This document shows, one piece after another, positions 10,746-20,690 of a stretch of 64,000 nt of DNA. Origin of the DNA: Acanthosoma haemorrhoidale (taxonomy: Eukaryota > Arthropoda > Insecta > Hemiptera > Acanthosomatidae); contig OV884013.1 in NCBI GenBank assembly GCA_930367205.1, positions 90,645,333 through 90,709,332 of the forward strand. Reading direction: 5' to 3'. Every line of letters begins with the position of its first letter. Positions within the stretch are counted from its first letter, which is position 1. The notes beneath the pieces are model-generated. The model had not been told where the DNA came from. It saw nothing but the letters and a program-made list of their open reading frames with translations, and did not search any database. The position numbers and the translations under genes are program-made.

Positions 10746-11962
10746 GTATGTGTGACAGTGGGTATTTGTTGTAATTTAAATTCTACGCAAAAATGTAATG
10801 TTAGTTCAAAAACTCATTATATCAGGATATAAGATATTTCCAGCGCAAATTTCGAGGGATAAATTGCACGTGCCTGTTAAAAAAAGAAAACTGATTTTTA
10901 TATTCCTAGCAAAATAACAGAAACTTTTCAACCTCGGATAGAACATAAAAACAAACTGACAGGCTATATAACCTAGGGCAGCCGTAAAATATTAAATTTA
11001 CATTATGAGCTCAGCGAGGGTAGCTATTCCTGCATATTTTTTCCTCAGACATGCAGGCTATATTTTACCTCACATAATTTCGTACCTCCACATGCAAATA
11101 TTTTCAGCTTTTGAATGGTTATCTGCTGTAAAATGCCGTAAATATTTCACAAATTCGGCAGTTCATTTGTAACGGTATTCAGTTTTATTCGTGAAAAAAC
11201 TTACAGAAACAAATGGATATTTTAAATATTATTAAAAATAAATTCGATAACTTTTTTTTCAAGAAACTGACATCTCCTAATGTTCATATTGGTAGTAATG
11301 TATGATACATCATAAAATATAGCTTCAGTACATTTTTTACTGTTGAACTAAAATCAAAGTAAACCGATGGAAGATGATTACTTTAAGCATATACATGTCA
11401 GATGTTACTGTCGAATTTGCATACATTTTTTCCTATCTATCCGCATCAAGACGTTTAATATGAGAAAAACATTTGTAATCGCAAATCAATTTTACTTCAT
11501 ATCTGATTTACACTGTCAACTCCTTTAGTTCAAATGATAAGTCTTTGTTTTTCGGCCATCAGTGTAAAAACCTCCTCTTGTCTAGGTGGGCGAATTACTA
11601 GTTTACTTCAGTGTTATTATATGTCATTAAACTGACTAACTGTATTTTGGTTGGGCATTGTTAATCAATAAGGATACCAACATTTTAGTTTGCAGTAAAG
11701 TAGTTCTTCAAACAACCAATGAGATCAGTAGACCGTAAAATACTGGAGCCACCTCAGTGCTTTTATATGTTCAGTAAAACCAACATTGAGCCAACAATTT
11801 CATAAAGTTTCTTTTAAGTCATTCGTGAAAACGAAGTGCTCGATGAAAGAAGGAAAACTGTATTTACAGATCGTCATAGTTACAGATAAACTATTAAGCG
11901 TTGGTAACTAACTAAATATCACAGACCATTTTATAAACATATTTAGAGGGAGGATTGTCAGT
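10746..11962. other. AT-rich filler, nothing recognised
   Basis: No supported gene or element. Confidence 0.5.
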
Positions 11963-12141
11963 AAAAATAGAATAAATCTACCTAGCAGGCATAAATATAT
12001 AATGAAAAATAGAATAAATCTACCTAGCAGGCATAAATATGTAATGAAAAATAGAATAAATCTACCTAGCAGGCATAAATATATAATGAAAAATAGAATA
12101 AATCTACCTAGCAGGCATAAATATATAATGAAAAATAGAAA
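11963..12141 (+). repeat. 42-bp minisatellite, four full units plus a partial one
   Basis: Four contiguous 42-bp units start at 11963, 12005, 12047 and 12089, followed by a partial fifth. Each contains AGAATAAATCTACCTAGCAG and ends TATATAATG. The units are nearly identical (one A-to-G difference, TATATAATG to TATGTAATG), so the expansion is recent. Because 42 is a multiple of three, the array is open in frames on both strands and makes spurious repetitive ORFs. There are no spacers, so it is not CRISPR-like. Confidence 0.95.
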
Positions 12142-13346
12142 CAAAAACTATATGGATGAACAGGATTCGTCACCCTATACAAATTTTGGATACTTGAAAC
12201 ATAAACGTAATTGTATTTGAAATAAAATGCATGTTTGTTTTCCAAAAAATGTCATTTAAATAACCAATTTTTTTGATGTTTCTTCATAATTTTATCCTAC
12301 GACTCAATACGCATAACTAACTCTCTGTTCCCACGCTTCCTTCTATAATTTAAAACTATTGAAAACAGAACTAGTTCTTATTAGAAAACTTACCTGATTA
12401 GATTTTTTAAATATATAAATACATATATATATATATATGTATCTCCATCGTAATAATAATATTGACTAATTTTACAAAAAAAATTTCACTACAATATAGT
12501 AAAAAAATTACTAAAGAAAAACTCCCTCCAAATTCCATCGATCACGTTTTAAAATGGAAACGAAGTAATAAATACTTTATGCAACACTAGAAAAAATATA
12601 TGTTAACTAATAATCAGATTCTGGGCCGGTCTAATATACGAGTATCCATGAAGTATACTGTCGGAGTGGGAAAATACTTTTACATATTTTTCGAGTTGAA
12701 AACTAATTTTCTGTAGAACGGAAAGTGCAAGTAAAATATTAACCAAAGAAAAAAATAATAATAAACGGAAAAAAATCAAAAACTGTGAAGTTATTCAAGG
12801 ACTTATTGCCAAAGTTGGGGGGGGCAAAGTTAGTCCTAGTTTGAATGTATTAGATGTCGCCAACCTCAGAAGTTACGGTCTTATTCAAAAACGTGGCAAA
12901 CAGCCACTTGGAGAGTCTAGCTGTAAATAAATGACAATTTATGCAGTTAGCGTTAAGAAATGGCTAATTAGTGCTCCTCATGTTAATAATTAATAATACG
13001 ATTGTGTGAGGTAAATTGTTACGGGGGTTGTTTGGCTTTATTTCCATTTAAGATGGTTTCGTCCAGACACTACAATAATGTCAAGCAGTTACTCCTTTCT
13101 GGTCAGTTTGTTACATTTTATTGCCTATACGGATATGCAAAGATACACACTATAGTGCGCCTTCCCCCCCCCCATGTTTAGATCTTTCAGGAAAACGAAA
13201 AATTTTAACTAGCCTTACTTAAAGCAGTAGCATTGTGCTTAACATATGTTTTTTTTACAACATTAAATTGTACTTGTAATTTTTTTCACAAAAATAAGTA
13301 GAAAATAGCACTTTTAGAAGAAAAGTTACCTTCATTAGTTAATGGG
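12142..13346. other. AT-rich filler with a short (TA)n
   Basis: Contains a (TA)n tract near 12422-12440 and G and C homopolymers near 12822 and 13162. Nothing else was recognised. Confidence 0.5.
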
Positions 13347-13549
13347 TTTTTTTTTTGGTTTTTTTCCATAGCTCTCAAACTTATAAAAAATGGATGTGGG
13401 AAAAATAAAAGGAAAATTATTTTGGATTGATGGGTGCCTTTCACTAAGGGGAGTCCTATTTGAAGGATGTATGAGACTGATATGGGGTGTGGGATGCCTA
13501 AAGGAGGCGGGTGGGTTCGGGAATGTAGTGAGAGTCTACCTATGGTGGA

Positions 13550-13566
13550 GCCTAGGGATACTAGGC
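13550..13566 (-). promoter_or_regulatory. Jk-C 3'-UTR hairpin
   Basis: GCCTAG, five-base loop, CTAGGC. The stem is kept at the same place in the three other Jk-C 3' UTRs of the window, while the loop differs in each. Confidence 0.6.
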
Positions 13567-13747
13567 GTTGGTTTGTACTCGGCCAGGTCATACCTGGTCC
13601 CACCTCTGAAGGGGGCTGCACTGTGTCGGCCTATCGGCCGGGAGATCGACCCATCCTGAGCAGGTAGAAGGGGTCATGGTGCTTCGGTTGAGTCGGCCGG
13701 GAGATCAACCTCGATCTCTCGGCTGAGTGTGGATCGTTCAGTCCCAG

Positions 13748-14705
13748 TCAGGGTTCTATGAGGTCTATCTGTCTCCAGGCTTCGGCGGTCCAGCAGTGCT
13801 TCCATCGGACGGGCATTGGTGGTGGTTGAAGATCGGAGAATAATGGGTTGTGACTGTGTCGAAGTGAATTGAAAAATTTGATGCGTCGTCTCTTGATAAA
13901 ATCTTTGATGGTGAGCACTTCAAATTTTTCGTGGATTTCGTCTGCCTACATTCGGTCGAACGGGGTATGCTTAAGGGAGGTGTGGAGAACTCTGTTCTGG
14001 GATTGTTGGAGCGTTTTATAGAGTGTTTGGAGTTATATACTTGAATAGTGGGGTCCCGTACATCAAAGCTGGTCTCAGGACACTCTGGTAAATCAGCAGC
14101 TTGAGGCGTACTAATAAGGCCGGGCTGTAAAGTAGGTTTCCTAGGCTGTAGAACTTGTTCCTAACACTCTTTAACTTCTTACTGAGATGTGTCGTGAACG
14201 ACAAGTGTCTACCAAGGGTAATCCCAAGGTAGCATAGATTTTTGCTCACGGTGCACTCTTTGCCGTCTAAGACGAAGGATTTTGGTAGTTTCTTATGTCC
14301 TGATTTGTAACTAAATATAATTCCTTGCGTCTTGGCCGGGTTGACTTTGATGTTGACGTTGGTGTTGAGTTTCACAGCAATGTGTTGACTGGCGCTCTCA
14401 GCAAATTGCAGGGCTCTGGTTGGATTAATGCTAGTGCTGTAGACACCTATGTCGTCTGCATACGCCGATACCTCGCAGTTAGGGTACGAGGCTCCTACGA
14501 TGTGGGCGGTGTAGATGTTGAACAGCAGGGGGCCTAGCACTGATCCTTGGGGGACACCGGCAGTGTATTTTCTTTGGGTCGTAGACGCGGTGCCTATCCG
14601 AACCGAAAAAGTTCTGCCTGTGAGGTATGAAGTCATCAGGTTCAGTAGCTGATCCGAGAATTTGTATTCCCTCAGACGTTGGAGTAGGGTAAGGGGTATG
14701 AAACA
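13748..14705 (-). pseudogene. Jk-C ORF2, RT palm to C-terminus, broken late
   Basis: Reverse transcriptase fragment. An unbroken stretch of 206 codons (14636-14016) contains GVPQGSVLGPLLFNIYT, the catalytic box AYADDIGVYS with both aspartates, VNPAKTQGII and LCYLGITLGRHLSF. Beyond 14030 one frameshift and one stop interrupt the C-terminal domain. That domain still reads FIKRRRIKFFNSLRHSHNPL and PPPMPVRWKHCW and ends at about 13748. At the 5' side a frameshift near 14640 separates it from IPLTLLQRLREYKFSDQLL. Intact catalytic residues do not make it active, because the N-terminal RT motifs and endonuclease are absent. Confidence 0.87.
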
Positions 14706-15042
14706 ATACAGCTAATAAAGGGAGGGAGCTAAATAAAAGGAAGGGATTTATTTATGAAGGGAAGGGGTTCACGAATGTGACGGATTCAATTGGAAGAGGC
14801 TAAAACCTTCAACTAAGTACAGTATTTCTATTATGAGAGTAGGATTGATAACTTAACATAGTGAAGTAGTATTCTGAGCAACTACCTTGGCAGGTACTTT
14901 ACTACAGACTCATAACCTGTTTAAGTTAAATCATTGGCACTTTATTGGCCAAAAATGGTTTTACTTTTTAGTTTAAATGGACTAATAATGTTACATAAAT
15001 CAAAACTCTCTAATAAAATTTAAAAAAAGATGACATTCTTAC
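14706..15042. other. Possible 3' UTR of the candidate gene, otherwise filler
   Basis: If the exon at 15043-15151 is terminal, this stretch starts with its short 3' UTR; a minus-strand AATAAA lies at about 14941-14946. The rest shows nothing recognisable. Confidence 0.3.
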
Positions 15043-15151
15043 TTTTCTGATACCCACTTCCCCACGATAGCAGGAGGGAACATGATGACTGTATTTTTGT
15101 CGGCATCAGCGACCTTCTCCTCAACTTCATCACAGGAGGGATTCGTAAGAC
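15043..15151 (-). CDS. Candidate host-gene exon (terminal or internal)
   Basis: A 109-nt minus-strand segment that looks like a real exon in AT-rich DNA. It follows a good acceptor (AATTTCTTTGGTTTCAG) and its composition is balanced and codon-like. It reads LTNPSCDEVEEKVADADK, then NTVIMFPPAIVGKWVSEK. It can end in two ways. A TAA directly after the last Lys gives a terminal exon, supported by an AATAAA near 14945 about 95 nt on. Alternatively GTAAGAATG at 15042 acts as a donor. I do not recognise the protein. No partner exon could be assigned, so the gene would be transcribed leftwards with very long introns or end here. Confidence 0.45.
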
Positions 15152-18072
15152 CTGAAACCAAAGAAATTATTTAAATTTTCAGAAAAATTTCAGCTCCTTA
15201 TGCGATGATAGTCGAATGTCTATTGAACGCTGAGAAACACGTTTAACCAAATACAACATTTTTTTTCGATATTTGTACTTTTAAATTACATTAACCAGAT
15301 ATATGCTTCTATTTAAGTAATAGAATGCCAAAAGTATTCTATCTGGCATAATTGTAGCTACAGTTATGACGAAACCACACAGTGCGGACAAAACAAGTGT
15401 GCAACATTAATTTATACAACACATTATACATAATACTATGCCCTTTCATGAGAAAAATCACTGTCACGAACCAAATTACTTTCAGTAAAATGAAAACTTT
15501 CTGTCAAATAAGCGCCTTATTGATTACGTTTAAGCACTACAGTTTTAGTCACTTTTGTTTAATTATTTATTTTAGATTAGTATATTTTTTTCTATATACT
15601 GGTTGAATTTATAATATCGATAAAAATACCTTCTTCATAGATGTGTATATATGCTTATTTAAATGTGCAATAGGTTTAACAGTAACTTTTAGTAGTGAAC
15701 AGCTAGATTTTCATATTTACAATTTTTATACCTATCGTTTTTTATAGTTCTCTTACATCATTTTTTTTATTTTATAACAGCAATCTTTTTTCTCCGTTGA
15801 AGTCTAAAAGAAGGTTTATAGCTCAACGAAAAATCGATATTTTACATAACATAATCTCGTTGTAAATTCAAAAATTTGTTGGGAATCAGTCATTGGCGAT
15901 TTGACTTGGCATATGTTGCACACTGCATATTAGTTTTTTTAATGTATCCACAAATTTTTTCTACAATGAACTGCCGTGTACATAGTAATCTGTAACAACC
16001 GAGAAAAAAAAAGTGACAATCCACTGACATATCAGCTCAAATTAATAGGAAGCCAAGTGCCCCGAAGAAGGCAGACAATATAAATGAGTTGGTCAGTACT
16101 CAGACAGACTAATGTTTCTTTTATCGGAAAAGCTGACTGGACCATCAATCTTCGGAGGAGTGGAGCCTCATGAGAGAATTATGGCCCTCGGACCAATGTA
16201 TTTGGCTGGGATTACGTCATATCCACCCTTTAGTCGTGCAGGGAAATACACTATGTATAATAAAGTATATTCAATTAATACACTTTATTTTAAGTAAAAT
16301 GAAAAGAAAAATAACCAATCAAATTCTCCAATATAGTTCACCATTTAACGATCTGTTTACAGTAGAATCAGTAATTAATTCGCTCTAGTTCAAATATATC
16401 GATGCATATCAATAATTATTTATGTTCATTTAAAATAACTCCGTAGTGATTACTATTGATACCCTGCATTTTCGTCTTGAATAGATACCTGGGTTGTAAA
16501 TAAACGTCAATAAACTACAAAAGTAGTAGTTTTTCTGTGAAAAACATATAAAATGTTGTTATTCTCTATACTCTATAGGCCCATATAATATTACATATTT
16601 GAAATCAAAACGATTTCATTATAGTACACCACTAATCAGGATTGGAAAACTAATTACGTGATTAAGATAGTTCAATATCGCTTATAAAGATACCGGTAGT
16701 ATATTTTTATTTGAATTCAAATTACCTTTGCATGAGGTTATGGGTATGAATCGCAACTATTTGGAATACAATCACCCAAACAGACTTAATGACAAAAAAA
16801 TAAGGGTTTGAACGAAACTTCATTCGTGAATTTACAAACGAGTATATTATTTGTTTGGATATCCACTTAGATAGTTAAAAAAAAATATTTATTTCTCATT
16901 AAATTTATTATCTCATGACTTTTTGACCTAACGTTTTAAATTATCCAATAAAACCGAGATAAAGCATCAATAATAGTAAACGATTATAATTAGTTTGTTT
17001 ATTAAAAGCGCTTACTAAACATTTGAAAAAATAATATTATCCAATATACAAACATATTTTTGTGCCTTTAAATTAAATCCAATACGTTGTTGTTGACGAG
17101 TACTAGAACTGAATGACAAATTTAAGTTTAATTTCTCATTAAGTAACTTACTAACACACAACCTAGTATGTAACTTTACCAGCTGGTCGCTTTGATGTAG
17201 ATAAGACAAGAAGGATTCTTAAGTAGATATTGGACTTGTGTCGTTTAATCTTCTAAAGTGAGACAACTATACTCTTGTGAGCACATATTGCAGATTGCTC
17301 AATTTCTTAGCTCCAGCCTGTCTGTTAATAAATGGCTCCAAGAGAAGTTCATGAACTGGTCATGAGAAGTTCTAGGTAACGGTGTGACTTGGGTTTTAGT
17401 CAAACGAATCCAGCGATACGCCTGAAGCAGGATTGTGTGGGTATCTCCCACATGTGAGAGAGGTGTCACTGTTATTGGATTGGGAGGAATCACTTGGCTT
17501 TATGTGTGGCCACAATACCGTATGAGTGAATTCAGAACTGTAAATATGGTGTGAACGGGAGCGTTGATCAGGCAGATTTTAATTTTACCTCAATGCAAAT
17601 AACTCTCTGTCTTCATAAATCATAGAGCATTGTTGACGTCCATTGTACAACAAGTTTTAGAAGTCTGTGAAATCCCGCGTGACTATTTTAAAATATTGTA
17701 ATCAATGGAGACTATAAAAAAAAAAATTCCTTCATTTTAAAAGGATGTTTATCACGAAAGGAAAAAAAATAAACGCTGTTTTCCATGGAGAATAATATAA
17801 AAACTCATAAACTCCTTTGGCGATAAATATCCCTTACAATGTTGCCTGGTTTTGACATCGTTAAGCCAGTCTGAACAAAAGAAATGGAAAACCCGGGGAC
17901 GAAGTGAATAAAGTCGATCCTATCACACTTGGAAATTATTATTTTCTATTTATGTATCCCACTGGGGTACGTCAAATGGATTTGATAATCGGTCAGTAGC
18001 CATGTTTAACATTGATGATTGTATAATTTCATTTAGAGTGATATTAATAAATTAATAAATGTGAACCGATAA
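15152..18072. other. AT-rich filler, intron-like or intergenic
   Basis: Nothing clear. The stretch 16110-16250 is open in more than one frame on both strands and is less AT-rich. On the minus strand it reads GGYDVIPAKYIGPRAIIL, then a stop, then GSTPPKIDGPVSFSDKRN. It could be a relic of a coding sequence, but I do not recognise it. The ORF at 17299-17493(-) is equally unidentified. Confidence 0.35.
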
Positions 18073-18073
18073 A

Positions 18074-18193
18074 AACCTCCTCTATCTAATCCAAATCCAA
18101 AGAATTAGATTAGGCCCCCCAAGCAAGAGTTCATGACATCTGTCACCACCAATAAAATTCCTAATTTGATTAATACATAAGATGACCAGGATA
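18074..18193 (+). repeat. Direct repeat DR1, left copy
   Basis: About 120 bp, sharing CAAGAGTTCATGACATCTGT and CACCAATAAAATTCCTAA with the copy at 18698-18818. Only a few substitutions separate the two. No coding content and no TG..CA ends. Confidence 0.85.
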
Positions 18194-18697
18194 ACAAGGA
18201 TATTTAACTGTAACAAACGGGAGGAATCATAAACCAGTAAAAGAAATTAGCATCGGTATAGCACCAGTTAAAAATAATATTAAAAAAAAACTTTTAAAGT
18301 TAATTGGTTTTATCCTTAAGGAAAGTAGCTGTTAGTAAAGGAACCTTTTTTTTCGCCCCAGTTGCTCAGAGTCCATTAGGACCGCTGGCCACGAAAGTAG
18401 AATATATAATACGGATCCTCCCTTCCTAGGTTGTGTTTACCTTATAATTAAGGTCCCAAGCAAATCAGGTAATTTAAATTCAGGCGACGTTTCCACCGCG
18501 ATTATGGAGTTGAGGAAAGTTGAAACTTTCCAAGTCTTTAAGTTAAGATGAGCCAGACTAGAATATCTTCAATTACCAAGTAAAGAAATCCACTAGAGAA
18601 AATGATATCTCGAGCTTTATCATCATATCCTCATATATATAATATAATCTCAAGCATATCATATGAAAGTGTAATACCAAGTAGTGGATGTTGTATG

Positions 18698-18818
18698 AAA
18701 CCTCCTCTATCAAATCCAAATCCAAAGTATTAGATTAGGTTCCCCATGCAAGAGTTCATGACATCTGTCACCACCAATAAAATTCCTAATTTGATTAATA
18801 CATAAGATGACCAGGATA
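18698..18818 (+). repeat. Direct repeat DR1, right copy
   Basis: Second copy of the 120-bp repeat, same orientation, 624 bp downstream of the first. The 500-bp interval has no ORF or element end that I recognise. Confidence 0.85.
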
Positions 18819-19273
18819 GTTAGAGAAACGCCTAAAAATAACCTAGATATCAGTGAATTGTCCCAGGCAATAAGGTGAATGGACAGACAAACCAGGTACA
18901 TACAAGGTAATAACAAATTGATTCGTAAATGTTGTTTGTCAATCTATTTATCTATTTATTAATGCAAAGCTGAGAAATATTTATTTTTCTACATTTGTAA
19001 TTTCTTATTTTTTTTTTTGTTAACAGCTTTTTTTATTGTGCGCATAAAAAAAAAATCGCTATCGTGGTTTGTAAATAATTCAATTTTATACAATCGAACG
19101 ACGAATATCTATACTAAAGCGAGATAAAGGCATGCTTATTCTTACTGTTGGAAATACTGGTATTTACAAACTTTGATAAATCAAATCCAGAAATGAAATT
19201 CATCGTTTTGAAAAAACAGAGGTGAACAAATTTTACTAGCTAGGCTACACATATAACTTAAATCTCTGATTTT

Positions 19274-19352
19274 ATTAAACTTTTAAGAAATTGCTGACCG
19301 GTGAAAGCCCACATAGTAAACAATTTTTAATTTTAACTTGAAAAATCAATTT
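19274..19352 (+). repeat. Direct repeat DR2, left copy (possible long TSD)
   Basis: Contains GGTGAAAGCCCACATAGTAA and matches 20199-20275 with about ten differences. It lies immediately beyond the 3' end of the Jk-A copy, and its twin lies immediately beyond the 5' end. That is the position of a target-site duplication, though far longer than usual. Confidence 0.7.
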
Positions 19353-19359
19353 TTTATAT

Positions 19360-20198
19360 TTAACTTATATTATAATTTATTGTCCTAAAATCACAATCGG
19401 CCTCATTAGGCAATAAGTTACTGAAATAAATGTTATCATTCATACCATATTTACAGTTCATCATTCACTCGCTCATTCATGCACTATTTGAAAACAGCCC
19501 AGAGGCCACCCAAATCCATATGGTTGTCACCTCCCTTGCATTCGAAAGAGAAAGCGGAGTCTTGGGAAGTCCCACCACGCTCCTACGTTTTTTTATTTTA
19601 TTACATAACCTCTTTATTAATAAGTATACGTCATTGCGTGGTTTACCGGGTTTGGCAAATAGGACAATAATGGAACGTTTGTAGAGGGGAGGAAAGTGCG
19701 TCGTTCGGATAATGCAATTATAAATGTAGGTCAGCAAGATTATGGCTTTAGGAGGAAGTTGTTTGAGAAATTGAGGAGTAAGGAGATTACATCCAGGGGA
19801 TTTTTGGTTAAGTAAGTTTTTCAGAAGGTATTTGACCTCACAGGGGTTAACAGCTGTTGGTGGAAGTGAGAGAGGGATAAGTGAAGTGAGGAAATCTTGA
19901 ACAGTTGTGCCGGGAGTATGGTTTTGATGAGAAAGGTGAGGTGTGAAAGTATGGCTGAGATGCAGAGAGAATTCTTCTGACCTATCCCCATCCGAAGCCG
20001 CCCAGGACCCATAACCACGACAGATTGGGTGTGAAACAGGATGATACTTTAGGATTTTTTTAGTTACATTCCACAGGAAGTTATCCCTAGTAGACAGAGG
20101 GAAAAGGTGGGGAAAGATGGAATCTGAACGGAAGGATGCCAATTGCCGTTTTACCAATCTGCAGTACTAGTAAGAGCGGCGATCATCAGGATGTCGGC
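19360..20198 (-). mobile_element. Jk-A LINE copy, truncated and rearranged
   Basis: On the minus strand an N-terminal RT piece (20157 to about 19630) is joined to the 3' UTR (about 19586-19380). Between them, where the rest of the RT should be, sits a foreign strip of about 40 nt. In sense orientation it reads AATAAAGAGGTTATG followed by an A-rich tail. The same strip ends the Jk-B copy at 31006-31365, so another LINE tail seems to have been inserted or captured at a deletion. The 3'-UTR hairpin (GCCT/AGGC, 19400-19411) is present. Flanks are the long direct repeat DR2. Confidence 0.82.
19630..20198 (-). pseudogene. Jk-A RT N-terminal fragment
   Basis: RT fragment reading VKRQLASFRSDSIFPHLF, LSTRDNFLWNVTKKILKYHP, NQKSPGCNLLTPQFLKQLP and ITYIYNCIIRTTHFPP-type text, parallel to 38665-38100 in the longest copy. 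It ends at the KPGKPRND motif that precedes the YRPISL box and so lacks every catalytic block. The long open frame that continues to 19477 is an accidental fusion through the foreign strip and the 3' UTR. Confidence 0.8.
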
Positions 20199-20275
20199 GT
20201 TAAAGTTTTAAGGAATTGCTGACTGGTGAAAGCCCATATAGTAAACAATTTTAAATTGTAACGTGAAAATTAATA
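20199..20275 (+). repeat. Direct repeat DR2, right copy
   Basis: Twin of 19274-19352, beginning exactly where homology of the Jk-A copy to 38640 stops. Confidence 0.7.
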
Positions 20276-20282
20276 AAATTGC

Positions 20283-20690
20283 ATTAGATAAATAACATAA
20301 AAACTGAATTGTACAATAATGATTCAGAGCATATAATTCTAGACTATAGAATAAAAAAATCTATCATTATTTAAAAGATATTCATTAATTAATATATTAA
20401 TTTTGCCATATAAAATAAAAACATGAAAGAATAAAACAGTTATGCCATTCAGATTCCTCAGTAACTACCATGTAATATCTGTCTGTGTATCATTTAGTAG
20501 GAAGGGTGTTTTAGGAAGCAAGGAGGGAAGTATTAAATGAGGGTTAGAAGCTTCTAGTATCTGAAAACGACACCATAATATTTGAAATAATTTAACTTTC
20601 ATTGAGAGTATACTACGAATTGCTTTGGTGATGGTCGAAACGCTAGGGGAGTGGATGGCTAAGATAGTGCAAAAAACGTGATACACGTGG
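20283..20690 (-). repeat. Repeat X, minus copy (likely LINE 3' UTR)
   Basis: Reverse complement of 24150-24505 plus 25776-25790, over about 400 bp. Shared blocks include CTCCCCTAGCGTTTCGACCA, TATTAGAAGCTTCTAACCCT and GAATCATTGTACA. Unlike the plus copy it is not interrupted and reads straight through CAGTTTTTATGTTATTTA, so it preserves the empty site of the Jk-A insertion at 24506. Because the plus copy follows a Jockey ORF2 end, X is probably the long 3' UTR of that LINE. Confidence 0.85.

Larger units (their letters stand above)
13347..14705 (-). mobile_element. Jk-C-type LINE, 5'-truncated (RT 3' half plus 3' UTR)
   Basis: Minus-strand copy running from just before the RT thumb-side block GVPQGSVLGP to an A-rich tail at 13346-13368. 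It lacks ORF1, endonuclease and the N-terminal half of the RT. The 3' UTR has the family hairpin GCCTAG/CTAGGC at 13550-13566 and ends TTTGAGAGCTATGG(A)n, as in 27797-28130, 29345-31833 and 47530-47821. The RT differs enough from the 29345 copy to be another subfamily. Confidence 0.88.

Noticed and set aside
11963..12141. CRISPR-like array
   Set aside because: Units are contiguous with no unique spacers, and the genome is eukaryotic.
11908..12144. Hydrophobic repetitive minus-strand protein
   Set aside because: Produced by the 42-bp minisatellite; the composition is a translation artefact.
18074..18818. LTR retrotransposon bounded by DR1
   Set aside because: No TG..CA ends, primer-binding site or gag-pol frame between the repeats.
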